From positions 310,001-374,000 of the forward strand of contig NZ_CP016289.1 of NCBI RefSeq assembly GCF_001679785.1: 64,000 bases of DNA, given 5' to 3'. Positions 33,649 to 41,419 of the stretch are shown here, piece by piece (within the stretch, counting starts at the first letter, position 1; each line of letters begins with the position of its first letter). Made by a program: the position numbers and the translations under genes. Source of the stretch: Rhizobium leguminosarum. Its GTDB lineage: Bacteria; Pseudomonadota; Alphaproteobacteria; Rhizobiales; Rhizobiaceae. Under the pieces are notes generated by a model. It saw nothing but the letters and a program-made list of their open reading frames with translations. It made no database searches and was not told where the DNA came from.

Positions 33649-35043
33649 ATGACTGACCTTCAACGCACTATTTCGCCTATCGATGGCAGCATCGTTGCTG
33701 AACGAAGCTATGCGTCGGCGCAACAAGTCGATGCTATTTTGGAGCGAGCAGTCGCCGCTCAAAAACTCTGGCGTAAATTCCCATTGAAAGAGCGGCTCCA
33801 AATTTGTGAGAAGTTTGCCCAGTATCTTCTAGATAATCAGGAAGATATCGCTCTGGAGATCACGCAACAGATGGGCCGACCGATTTCGCAAACGCCAAGC
33901 GAAGTGCGAACCTGTGCCGATCGCGCACTTACGATGGTCGCTTTAGCCCCAGAGGCTCTGGAGGACATTCGTCCAGAACCACGGGTCGGTTTCAAACGGT
34001 TTATTCGGAGATCCCCGCTCGGCGTCGTATACGTTATTGCGCCGTGGAACTACCCTTTGCTCGCAGCAGTCAATACGGTTGTCCCAGCGATCATCGCCGG
34101 CAACAGTGTGATCTTGAAACATGCCCCACAGACTCCTCTGTCGGGAGAACGATTCGCAAAAGCGTTTGAAACAATCCGACTTCCCAGTGACGTCTTTCAA
34201 GTGATCACGGTGACTAACAGCGATGCCGAAAGGATCATTGCCGATCAACGCATTGACTATGTGGCGTTTACCGGTTCAGTGCGAACAGGTCGTCTTGTGC
34301 AAAAGGCAGCGGCAAATCGGTTTATTGGGGTCGGCCTTGAACTCGGCGGCAAAGATCCTGCCTACATTAGGGCTGATGCGGATGTAGCCTTTTCTGTCGA
34401 GAACATTGTCGACGGCGCTTTCTTCAACAGCGGCCAGTCTTGTTGTGGGATCGAACGGATCTATGCACATTCGGACGTATACGATGAATTCATTGAACGC
34501 GCGGCGAAGCTCGCCACCACGTATCATCTTGGCAATCCGCTCGATATCGACGTCAATCTCGGTCCTGTCGTCAATAAATACGCCGCGTCTGTGATAAGGG
34601 AACATCTGGATGAGGCGATCAGGAAGGGTGCAAGGAATTTAGTCCCTCTGTCCAAGGTTGAGTTGGACAGGCCGGGCGACGCCTACGTGTCACCACGTCT
34701 ACTGGTCGACGTCGACCATAGCATGCGCCTTATGAGAGAAGAGACATTTGGTCCGGTCGTGGGCGTTATGCGCGTTGAATCCGATCAACAAGCGCTTGAA
34801 TTGATGAATGACAGCACTTACGGCCTCACTGCGTCTATTTGGACGAAGGATGTCGCTGCGGCGAATGCGCTTGCCGAGGATTTGGAGACCGGTACGGTTC
34901 TTTTAAATCGGTGCGACCATTTGGATCCCACGCTGGCCTGGACTGGTGTCAAGAACAGTGGACGAGGTGCTACATTGAGCGTGCTGGGTTATGAGCACGT
35001 CACCCGGCCAAAGTCATATCACTTCAGGCTATGTGATAATTAG
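33649..35043 (+). CDS. NAD(P)-dependent aldehyde dehydrogenase
   Basis: A 464-residue aldehyde dehydrogenase. Visible motifs are VIAPWNYPLLAAVNTVVPAI (substrate/cofactor entry), FTGSVRTGR (nucleotide binding), the general-base Glu in GLELGGKDPAYI, the nucleophilic Cys in FNSGQSCCGIERIY and EETFGPVVGVM. It starts 8 bp after the fusion gene and is the last gene of the operon. The family oxidises aldehydes to acids; in the Puu pathway the matching enzyme is PuuC, acting on a gamma-glutamylated aldehyde. The natural substrate here is probably the aldehyde made by the GMC enzyme. Confidence 0.88.
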   Translation: MTDLQRTISPIDGSIVAERSYASAQQVDAILERAVAAQKLWRKFPLKERLQICEKFAQYLLDNQEDIALEITQQMGRPISQTPSEVRTCADRALTMVALAPEALEDIRPEPRVGFKRFIRRSPLGVVYVIAPWNYPLLAAVNTVVPAIIAGNSVILKHAPQTPLSGERFAKAFETIRLPSDVFQVITVTNSDAERIIADQRIDYVAFTGSVRTGRLVQKAAANRFIGVGLELGGKDPAYIRADADVAFSVENIVDGAFFNSGQSCCGIERIYAHSDVYDEFIERAAKLATTYHLGNPLDIDVNLGPVVNKYAASVIREHLDEAIRKGARNLVPLSKVELDRPGDAYVSPRLLVDVDHSMRLMREETFGPVVGVMRVESDQQALELMNDSTYGLTASIWTKDVAAANALAEDLETGTVLLNRCDHLDPTLAWTGVKNSGRGATLSVLGYEHVTRPKSYHFRLCDN

Positions 35044-35465
35044 GAGCAATGCTTCGGGATAGCCCCACGAAATGCATGAGGTCTGGAAGACCAGCCCATT
35101 CGTCCTCTCGATGGCACTTTAAAGCGGGCTGGCGACGTGCCAAGCACGCCATTCGGGCCTGATGAGGTGGACGGCCTGGCACCGTAAAGTTAACCGACGG
35201 CTGATGAAGATGTGCGTACATGGGCCATGTCAGAAGTTGCTCGTGATCCGCTTTATCGTCGCCACCGCTTTCCCGCTGAGATCATTGCGCACGCGGTATG
35301 GCTCTACTTTCGCTTTCCGCTCAGCCTGCGCATGGTTGAGGACATGCTGGCGGCCCGCGGCATCATCGTCACACATCAGACCATTCGAAGCTGGGCGGAG
35401 AAATTCGGACGGCATTTCGCCCGGGAGATCAAGCGACGGTCAGCCGGCTGCCTGGGCGACAAATG

Positions 35466-36868
35466 TTGGGGTGGACGGCCCCCGAACGGCATCGAAATGT
35501 GCCAGAGTGAGCTGTTAACGATCTCAAACGAAGGAGCCGTCCGTGGATCAGATTATCCGTATTGGCATGGATACGTCAAAGCACGTCTTTCAATTGCATG
35601 GTGTGAACGCCGCCGAGCGGCCGATCCTGCGCAAGAAGATGCGCCGCAAGGAGATGGTGGATTTCTTTGCGACATGCCCACCGACCGTGATTGCGATCGA
35701 AGCCTGTGCCGCTTCGCATCACTGGGCGCGGTTGCTGACAGGGTTCGGACATGAGGTAAAGCTGATCGCGCCACAACTGGCGAAGCCCTACGTCAAGCGC
35801 GGCAAGAATGATGCGGCCGATGCCGAAGCGCTATGCGAGGCGATGAGCCGCCCGACGATGCGGTTCGTTCCGGTAAAGAGTGCGGATCAGCAAGCCGCGC
35901 TGATGCTGGTGGGCATGCGCGAGCGCGCTGTCGCCGCACAGACGCAGCTTGCCAATACGATTCGTGGCTATGCAGCTGAGTTCGGGCTGACCGCAGCCAA
36001 AGGCATGTCTCATCTTCCGCTCCTTCTGGAACGCATCATGATTGATGAAAGCATTCCGGCTGTGGCGCGTGAGCTGTTCGCGTCTCTCGTTGAGGAATTT
36101 GCGCAGTTGGGTGAGCGCCTGAAAGAGGTGGAGGCAAAACTGATGGCTTGGTATCGCAACAATGAATGTTGTCGCCGTCTTGCAAAGATCCCTGGTGTCG
36201 GACCAATCGGCGCGGTCTTGCTGGTGATGAAAGCGCCGGCACCGGAACAGTTCAGATCTGGAAGGCAGTTTGCCGCCTGGATGGGCCTGACGCCCAAGGA
36301 TCATTCGACTGCTGGCAAAGTCAGGCTCGGTATCATTACGAGGGCCGGCGATGAGGCATTGCGCAAAACATTGGTCGTGGGTGCGACCTCGTTGCTTCGA
36401 CAGGTGAGAGCGGGAAGAGGCAGGAACGCTTCGCTCTGGCTCATCGAGTTGCTCAAGCGCAAGGCCCCAAAACTCGCGGCTGTCGCGTTGGCCAACAAGA
36501 TCGCCAGGATCGCCTGGAAAATGATGGTGACCGGCGAGGCTTACAAGGGCAATGCTGCGCGCCCGGCTCTGGCCTGCGCGGCGTGAAGAGATCAGTCGGT
36601 CACGGTGAGCAGGATACAGACGCTACCGTGCTGAGCTGATGCGTGAACTTGCAGGAAACGATTAGATGGTGTGATCGATCGATCCGAGACGCGGTACACT
36701 CCGTAGATGCCAGTGGCCCAACGAGGCCGATCAAGTGTTTGGAACCCACGTCGCGGAACCCATCTTGGCCAGCGTTCATGTGTGAACGCAACAAAAGGCC
36801 GGACATATGAACGCAAGAGATCCGATCAAATCATCAAAGAGTTCTTGCAAGGAGGGGGCCGTCCACAT
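35466..36868 (+). mobile_element. IS110-family (IS1111-type) element, copy 2
   Basis: Practically identical to copy 1. Differences seen are one silent change in the transposase gene (35993 against 21849) and one extra G near the right end. Confidence 0.85.
35543..36586 (+). CDS. IS110-family (IS1111-type) transposase, copy 2
   Basis: 347 residues, same protein as the first copy (MDQIIRIGMDTSKHVFQLHG start, DEDD and Tnp20 domains). Intact. Confidence 0.93.
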   Translation: MDQIIRIGMDTSKHVFQLHGVNAAERPILRKKMRRKEMVDFFATCPPTVIAIEACAASHHWARLLTGFGHEVKLIAPQLAKPYVKRGKNDAADAEALCEAMSRPTMRFVPVKSADQQAALMLVGMRERAVAAQTQLANTIRGYAAEFGLTAAKGMSHLPLLLERIMIDESIPAVARELFASLVEEFAQLGERLKEVEAKLMAWYRNNECCRRLAKIPGVGPIGAVLLVMKAPAPEQFRSGRQFAAWMGLTPKDHSTAGKVRLGIITRAGDEALRKTLVVGATSLLRQVRAGRGRNASLWLIELLKRKAPKLAAVALANKIARIAWKMMVTGEAYKGNAARPALACAA

Positions 36869-36973
36869 ATGGCATCTCGACGAATGCGTGGTGGCCATCA
36901 ATGGCAAGAAGCAGTGTATCCATCCGAGGTGGGCCGCAGGACTTAATGGGGTTCGCGTGGTAACGTCGGGTTC

Positions 36974-37219
36974 ATGGAGATCGATGAGGACAAGATCGAC
37001 GATGCCGTTTTGGCGCTGTTGTGGCTAACGCTGCATAACGAGCGTTGTGCCTGGAAGGGCTTTGACTGGGCAACGACGGATCGCTTGCATCAGAAGGGCA
37101 TGATCGGCGACCCGGTGAACAAGTCGAAGTCGCTGGTGCTGACGGACGAGGGTCTGCGGCGGTCGGAGGAGCTGTTTCGGACGCTGTTTACGCGGCAACC
37201 GATATCGCCACCGCCTTGA
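36974..37219 (+). CDS. DUF6429-like small protein, part of an IS-associated block
   Basis: An 81-residue protein beginning MEIDEDKIDDAVLALLWLTL and containing TDEGLRRSEELFRTLF. Such proteins are common next to IS66-type elements in rhizobia; their function is unknown to me. The 277-bp block 36916-37192 recurs exactly at 43153-43429. Here it runs convergently into an IS66 transposase fragment. Confidence 0.6.
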   Translation: MEIDEDKIDDAVLALLWLTLHNERCAWKGFDWATTDRLHQKGMIGDPVNKSKSLVLTDEGLRRSEELFRTLFTRQPISPPP

Positions 37220-37475
37220 TCCTCTTCCATTCCCAAGGCAAGAGCTCACGCAGGCGGGAGACGGGAAGATCTGCGATGCGCGTCAGCACATCTGCGAGCC
37301 AAGCCTTCGGGTCGATGTCGTTGAGGCGGGCCGTCGTAATAAGGGTCAGCATGATGGCCGCCCGGTCGGCGCCCCGCTCGGATCCGGCGAAGCTCCAGTT
37401 TTTTCTTCCACATGCAACCCCGCGCAGGGCTCTTTCCGCCGCGTTATTCGTCATGCAGAGAGCTGGCTCGGTTTG
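37188..37475 (-). pseudogene. IS66-family transposase C-terminal fragment
   Basis: Minus strand, MTNNAAERALRGVACGRKNW, then SFAGSERGADRAAIMLTLIT and TARLNDIDPKAWLADVLTRI, the standard end of IS66 transposases (TnpC). The remainder is cut at about 37475 by the IS3-family element. Confidence 0.88.
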
Positions 37476-37519
37476 TCTGAACAGTTCCGGGCGTTTTGCT
37501 AAGTGGATTTCCGCCTCGA

Positions 37520-38350
37520 TTATGCTGCCACCATCATCGGCGTCAGCGCATTGAAGTAAGCCCGATCCGGCGTCTGCCGGTCAAGGGATGAATGTGGGCG
37601 TCGGGTGTTGTAAAAGCTCAGATATCGGCCGATGGCAGCGCGGGCCTCGGAAACGCTCTTGTAGGCGTGGAGATAGATCTCCTCGTATTTGATCGACCGC
37701 CAGAGCCGTTCGACGAAGACATTGTCTCGCCACGCGCCTTTGCCATCCATGGAGATGGCGATGTCGGCGTTCTTCAGAACGGCGGTGAAGTCGACGGAGG
37801 TGAACTGCGACCCCTGATCGGTGTTGAAGATGTCGGGCTTGCCATAGCGGGCAAGCGCTTCTTCGACCGCTTCTATGCAGAAGGCTGCTTCCATCGTGAT
37901 CGACAGCCGCCACGATAGGACCTTCCGGCTGAACCAGTCCACGACAGCGCAGAGATAGACGAAGCCCCGTGCCATCGGAATGTAGGTCAGGTCCATCGCC
38001 CAGACCTGATTGGGTCTGGTGACCGCCAGCTTGCGAAGGAGATAGGGATAGACCTTGTGTCCTGGTGCCGGTTTCGAGGTGTTCGGGCGACGGTAAATCG
38101 CCTCGATGCCCATCTTCTTCATCAGGGTGGCGACGTGCAGCCGTCCGGTTTGCAGCCCTTCTGCCTTCAAAAGCCCTTGCAACATCCGGCTTCCGGCAAA
38201 CGGGTAATCGAGATGCAGTTCGTCGATCCGGCGCATCAAAGCCAGATCGACGTCCGACACGGGACGTGGAGAATAATAGACGCTGCCACGGCTGAAGCCG
38301 AGAAGCTTCGCCTGGCGCACGACCGACAGTTTGTGCTCGCGGTCGATCAT
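37520..38350 (-). CDS. IS3-family transposase OrfB
   Basis: A 276-residue integrase-core protein. DDE stretches are VWAMDLTYIPMARGFVYLCA, DIFNTDQGSQFTS and DNVFVERLWRSIKYEEIYLH, ending with the RRPHSSLDRQTPDRAYF block. It overlaps orfA by 4 bp; in this family a -1 frameshift normally makes the OrfAB fusion. Confidence 0.93.
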   Translation of the reverse strand: MIDREHKLSVVRQAKLLGFSRGSVYYSPRPVSDVDLALMRRIDELHLDYPFAGSRMLQGLLKAEGLQTGRLHVATLMKKMGIEAIYRRPNTSKPAPGHKVYPYLLRKLAVTRPNQVWAMDLTYIPMARGFVYLCAVVDWFSRKVLSWRLSITMEAAFCIEAVEEALARYGKPDIFNTDQGSQFTSVDFTAVLKNADIAISMDGKGAWRDNVFVERLWRSIKYEEIYLHAYKSVSEARAAIGRYLSFYNTRRPHSSLDRQTPDRAYFNALTPMMVAA

Positions 38351-38679
38351 TTCTTTCCGCCCGGCAATCCCGCCTTTCCGAGCGCACCGGACAAAAAATC
38401 GTTCTCCAGCGTCAGTTCGCCGATCTTGGCGTGCAGCGTTTTGACATCGACGGTTGGACCCGCCGGCTCCGCCTTGGCTTCATCGCCGAAAACGCCCGTC
38501 GCCCCCTCAAGGAGCTGGTCTTTCCACTGCTTGATCTGATTGGCGTGCACGTCGAACTGCTGGGACAGTTCCACCAGCGTCTGTTCGCCCCTGATCGCGG
38601 CGAGCGCCACCTTTGCCTTGAAAGCCGGGCTATGGTTCCGGCGCGGTCGTCTCGTCATGGTATCTCCTGTTCCCGGCAT
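38347..38679 (-). CDS. IS3-family OrfA
   Basis: A 110-residue HTH protein, MTRRPRRNHSPAFKAKVALA, then LSQQFDVHANQIKQWKDQLL and a leucine-zipper-like C-terminal region (LHAKIGELTLENDFL). Pairs with OrfB. Confidence 0.92.
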   Translation of the reverse strand: MPGTGDTMTRRPRRNHSPAFKAKVALAAIRGEQTLVELSQQFDVHANQIKQWKDQLLEGATGVFGDEAKAEPAGPTVDVKTLHAKIGELTLENDFLSGALGKAGLPGGKK

Positions 38680-38742
38680 CTAAGCCGAAGTCAGGCAGAA
38701 ATTCCACTTATCCTGGCTGTTCAGATTTCCCGAGCCAGCTCT

Positions 38743-38772
38743 CTTTTAACTGGCTTGGCAAAGGGAGAGCTT
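38743..38772 (+). repeat. 30-bp exact match to the NRPS gene (50187-50216)
   Basis: Thirty identical bases, in opposite orientation, that in the NRPS encode LLTGLAKGEL. Here they lie as an orphan between the IS3 end and an IS6 fragment, so a piece of a related NRPS gene was probably left by a rearrangement. Confidence 0.7.
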
Positions 38773-38976
38773 GCGGCGTATGCGGCGCGCATAATCAAGG
38801 CCATGCTTTCGGCACCATCGGCGGATGGTCTCGTAGGAAACGACGATCCCGAAATCGAGCAGCATTTCCTCGACATCGCGCAGGCTCAGATTAAAGCGAA
38901 AGTAGAGCCAGACAGCACGGGCTACGATTTCGATCGGATAGCGGTGGTTCTTGTCGGTCGGTGCACTCACGGTCAT
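38773..38976 (-). pseudogene. IS6-family transposase N-terminal fragment
   Basis: Minus strand, MTVSAPTDKNHRYPIEIVAR, followed by AVWLYFRFNLSLRDVEEMLL and up to DYARRIRRK, an IS6 N-terminal region distinct from copies A-C. It is cut where the NRPS-like 30-mer begins. Confidence 0.8.
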
Positions 38977-39304
38977 GGGCGCGCTGCTACCTCAATTTCC
39001 TTACCGCAATCAATGTGACAGTACCAGCGCGGCAGCTTATTGACTGTTGACTGTCGTGAATAATGAGTCTATACGTCGCGACGGACGAAAAACGTCTTGC
39101 ATATACAAACCCGTCAGGTGGCAATTATGGCACATTTTGAGAATCCGCGCATGGTCAAGGGATCCGACCGCCTTGTCTCGGCAAACTCCGGCATCACAGG
39201 GGCAACGCCCCCTATGTCCAAAATAGCGTCGGGTCGGTAACTGAAAATCCCGCACCGCACCATCACATGTGGTTCAACACCCAATTCCGTTAAAGGAGCA
39301 GCCC
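38977..39304. other. Intergenic region upstream of trxA, no gene recognised
   Basis: 328 bp with no supported gene. It should hold the trxA promoter. No -24/-12 element with correct spacing was found, although TGGCACATTTTG occurs near 39127. Confidence 0.4.
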
Positions 39305-39625
39305 ATGGCTACCGTGAAAGTCGATATTAATAATTTCCAGTCCGAAGTTCTGGAGTCCGCAGAACCCGTCGTCGTCGATTTCTGGGCTGAATGGTGCGGC
39401 CCGTGCAAGATGATTGCTCCGAGCCTCGAGGAAATCGCCGTCGAGATGGAAGGCAAGGTCAAGGTGGCCAAGCTGAATATCGATGAGAACCCGGAACTCG
39501 CTGCACAGTTCGGCGTGCTCTCCATTCCGACGCTTGCGATCTTCAAGGGCGGCGAAGTTGCCGATATCTCGGTTGGCGTAAAGTCGAAGACGGCCCTTTC
39601 GAACTGGATTTCGAACGCTGCCTGA
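39305..39625 (+). CDS. trxA: Thioredoxin
   Basis: A 106-residue thioredoxin with the redox site [10 protein letters not shown] at about residue 27-36 and the cis-proline region [11 protein letters not shown]. It reduces cytoplasmic disulfides using thioredoxin reductase. I chose the ATG giving [10 protein letters not shown], preceded by AAAGGAG, over an upstream in-frame ATG. It stands alone between IS remnants, so it is probably an accessory copy in addition to a chromosomal trxA. Confidence 0.96.
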   Translation: MATVKVDINNFQSEVLESAEPVVVDFWAEWCGPCKMIAPSLEEIAVEMEGKVKVAKLNIDENPELAAQFGVLSIPTLAIFKGGEVADISVGVKSKTALSNWISNAA

Positions 39626-39679
39626 GGCCCTGTCTTTATCGACGGCGTGGAGGCGGACATCGCGGGTGGTCAGCCGAAT
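39626..39679 (+). mobile_element. Short internal fragment of the IS5 variant element
   Basis: About 54 bases closely matching 51128-51181 of the variant IS5 transposase gene (region encoding ALSLWTARRRRSRGGQP). It starts directly at the trxA stop. Confidence 0.65.
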
Positions 39680-40026
39680 GGCGTGGCTGCCTTGCGGCGG
39701 ACGGCTTTCGGGCGTGCGCAAGCAAGCATGCGGTTGAGGACGGCGCAGCCGATGGCGACTTCGGTCTGCTGACCAGGCAGCGACCTGGCCCGCATTTCAT
39801 CGGGCCGTCACTGTTGATTGCGGCGATATGCCGGTTCCGTTGGCCGGGAGGTCTATCGTCGCTTGGCTCGACCGCGTTGGCGCGAGGCGGAATGACGATA
39901 GCCGCCGCCGCGCTATGATCGATGACTGCGTCGTATGTAGGTTTTCCATCATAGGCACCGTCGGCTGTGAACTGTACGATCGGACCGCCAATCTGGTCGA
40001 GGAGTGGCGCAACTTGAGAGACATCG
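39680..40026 (-). mobile_element. 3' fragment of the second IS5-family type
   Basis: Matches 13735-14152, encoding the transposase C-terminal third, with an internal deletion relative to that copy. It ends at 40026, exactly where traB sequence begins, and so has replaced the traB 5' end. Confidence 0.8.
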
Positions 40027-40486
40027 AACGCCGACCGTCGAGCAACTTTGGAGGCAAAACCTCTTTGAAAGTGAAGTGGCGGTTGTCGCCGGCGCGACAG
40101 TTATCGGCGGTGACGGATATGACAATGTCCTCATCGCGATCGACCGGGACGGCGGCCATATCCTCTACCGTGAGCGTATGCCTGTGCCTGGCTCGATGTG
40201 GCAGCCGTGGCGGTCCTGGCTCGGGCAGAGCGGCGGCGCCAGTGCCTATTTCTTCGCCAATCCCGTTGTCGGGATCGGACCGGTCAGACTTACCCCGTTG
40301 ATCTGCTACGAGCAGCTCATCGTCTGGCCGGTCCTGCAATCCATGCTCTCCGACCCCGAGATGATCGTTGCCGTTGGCAACGGCTGGTGGACGGCCGACA
40401 CCAACATCGTCGCGATCCAGCGGGCCAGCGCCAGCGCCTGGGCGCGGCTGTTTTCCAAACCGTTTATCCTTTCCTTTAATACGTAA
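40027..40486 (+). pseudogene. traB: TraB, conjugal transfer protein, 3' part only
   Basis: The frame reads PTVEQLWRQNLFESEVAVVA, GATVIGGDGYDNVLIAIDRD, RMPVPGSMWQPWRSWLGQSG, then PLICYEQLIVWPVLQSML and VGNGWWTADTNIVAIQRASA. This is the C-terminal half of TraB, a nitrilase-fold protein of Ti/Rhizobium-plasmid conjugation operons (traAFBH), with the catalytic-Cys region ICYE. The N-terminal half and membrane segments have been lost to an IS5-type fragment. traH follows after 15 bp, as in intact operons. Confidence 0.85.
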
Positions 40487-40501
40487 GTTCGGAGCCTCAA
40501 G

Positions 40502-41119
40502 ATGCTCGACGCCGCCCTCATTTCGAAATGTACTGATCCTTCCCTCACCTCGGCTATCGCCGAGCAGTTTGTGGAAGCGGCCGGTTCCCCGGATCCGCTA
40601 GCAATTTCTGTCAAGTCGGGCGGCCGGCTGATCCTGGTGCCGAAGCCGACGACCGCGGACGAGGCGATGGAGATCATCCGCCAGAATGTCGGCCAGGCGG
40701 TCGTTCGCGCCGGGCTGACACAGATCCCGGTCGGCATCGGCGTGAAGGACGCTTCGGAACTGAAGCCTGATCTCGTTGACGCTTGCGAGAACCTGCGCAT
40801 GGGAACGAAGCTGTTCGCCAAGGTCATGCGTATCGTCGCGAAGTGGTACGGCAATCCGACAGCAAAGGATGTTCTGCCGCAAATATTCGAGGATGCTGTC
40901 TATTCGTGGAAGACCGGCGAATTTGAGGGCGTACAGGTTTTTCTGGCGCCTGATCCGGACGGCGCGATGAAAATGGATAGAGTTGCGCCCGTTGAGAGAA
41001 CACCCGTGGCCAATGAGGCTCGAGACGAGCCTGCCGTATCGCCAGATGCCGAGGAAAGCCGTGATGCCCAGTCAACTGGTATCAGGTTCGACCTCTCACG
41101 CATTGGTGGGCAAAAGTGA
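40502..41119 (+). CDS. traH: TraH, conjugal transfer protein
   Basis: A 205-residue protein at the canonical traH position directly behind traB. It begins MLDAALISKCTDPSLTSAIA and contains LISKCTDPSL..AIAEQFVE and SGGRLILVPKPTTADEAMEI, features of the rhizobial/Agrobacterium TraH family. The last ~45 residues are acidic and disordered. The biochemical role is unknown and the gene is dispensable in some plasmids. No oriT, traA, traG or traCD lies nearby, so self-transfer genes must be elsewhere or lost. Confidence 0.82.
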   Translation: MLDAALISKCTDPSLTSAIAEQFVEAAGSPDPLAISVKSGGRLILVPKPTTADEAMEIIRQNVGQAVVRAGLTQIPVGIGVKDASELKPDLVDACENLRMGTKLFAKVMRIVAKWYGNPTAKDVLPQIFEDAVYSWKTGEFEGVQVFLAPDPDGAMKMDRVAPVERTPVANEARDEPAVSPDAEESRDAQSTGIRFDLSRIGGQK

Positions 41120-41194
41120 GAGCGGTTTCCCCCGCGGTGAACTGGCTTGTGAGCGCCGCACGGTATCGGCCCCGACCCACCAATATACAAAAAC

Positions 41195-41362
41195 TAGTGC
41201 GAACCAGATACGCAATTTTAGTGTGATTCGGATGTGGGAAATTAGTGTGAATGACATACCGAAAACTAGTGCGATTCAAATACACAAAATTAGTGTGAGT
41301 AATACGCAGAAAAGTAGTGTAATCCTTATGCGGTAAATTAGTGCATCTCTATCCAGCAGCCA
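41195..41362 (+). repeat. Tandem array of seven 24-bp units with core TAGTGYGA
   Basis: TAGTG recurs at 41195, 41219, 41243, 41267, 41291, 41315 and 41339, exactly 24 bp apart each time. The unit consensus is TAGTGYGANTCNNATACNS plus an A-rich end (AAAT/AAAC); the seventh unit is degenerate. The array lies between traH and the Fic gene and ends 57 bp before the Fic start. Exact spacing suggests a binding array (iteron-like origin or multi-site operator). It is open in all frames because 24 is a multiple of 3, but no start codon or RBS supports a gene. Confidence 0.88.
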
Positions 41363-41419
41363 TCGACAGGTTTTGTGCTACCGATGTGCATAAAGGTGGA
41401 GCGATCACAGGAGGATGGC

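Larger units (their letters stand above)
35179..36915 (+). mobile_element. IS6-family element, copy C, carrying the same IS1111-type insertion and 3' truncated
   Basis: Same left end (GGCACCGTAAAGTTA) and same internal insertion point as copy B, so copies B and C derive from one IS6::IS1111 unit. The IS6 part stops at 36915 within the codons after INGKKQ, where a block carrying a DUF6429-type gene begins. It is in direct orientation to copy B and forms the right border of the rhizobitoxine-like region. Confidence 0.9.
37476..38725 (-). mobile_element. IS3-family element, apparently complete (about 1.25 kb)
   Basis: Both ends share TCTGAACAG and an inner TAAGTGGA..TT half-site when read inward. 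It carries the overlapping orfA/orfB pair. It is inserted in the IS66 fragment on the left. The exact terminal bases are uncertain by a few nucleotides. Confidence 0.75.

Noticed and set aside
24245..35043. RTX (repeats-in-toxin) exotoxin locus
   Set aside because: The rtx naming here is for rhizobitoxine; no GGxGxDxxx calcium-binding repeats or T1SS genes are present in this operon.
37581..38387. Long second frame within the IS3 element
   Set aside because: Shadow of orfB, arginine-rich and without family features.
39037..39255. 72-codon minus-strand frame upstream of trxA
   Set aside because: No RBS, no motif, and occupies the expected promoter region.
40983..41336. Protein with an octapeptide repeat across the 24-bp array
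   Set aside because: Its upstream half is antisense-like overlap with traH in another frame; no RBS. Any 24-bp repeat is periodic in every frame.
41195..41362. CRISPR array
   Set aside because: Units are directly adjacent with no spacers, and no cas genes are present.
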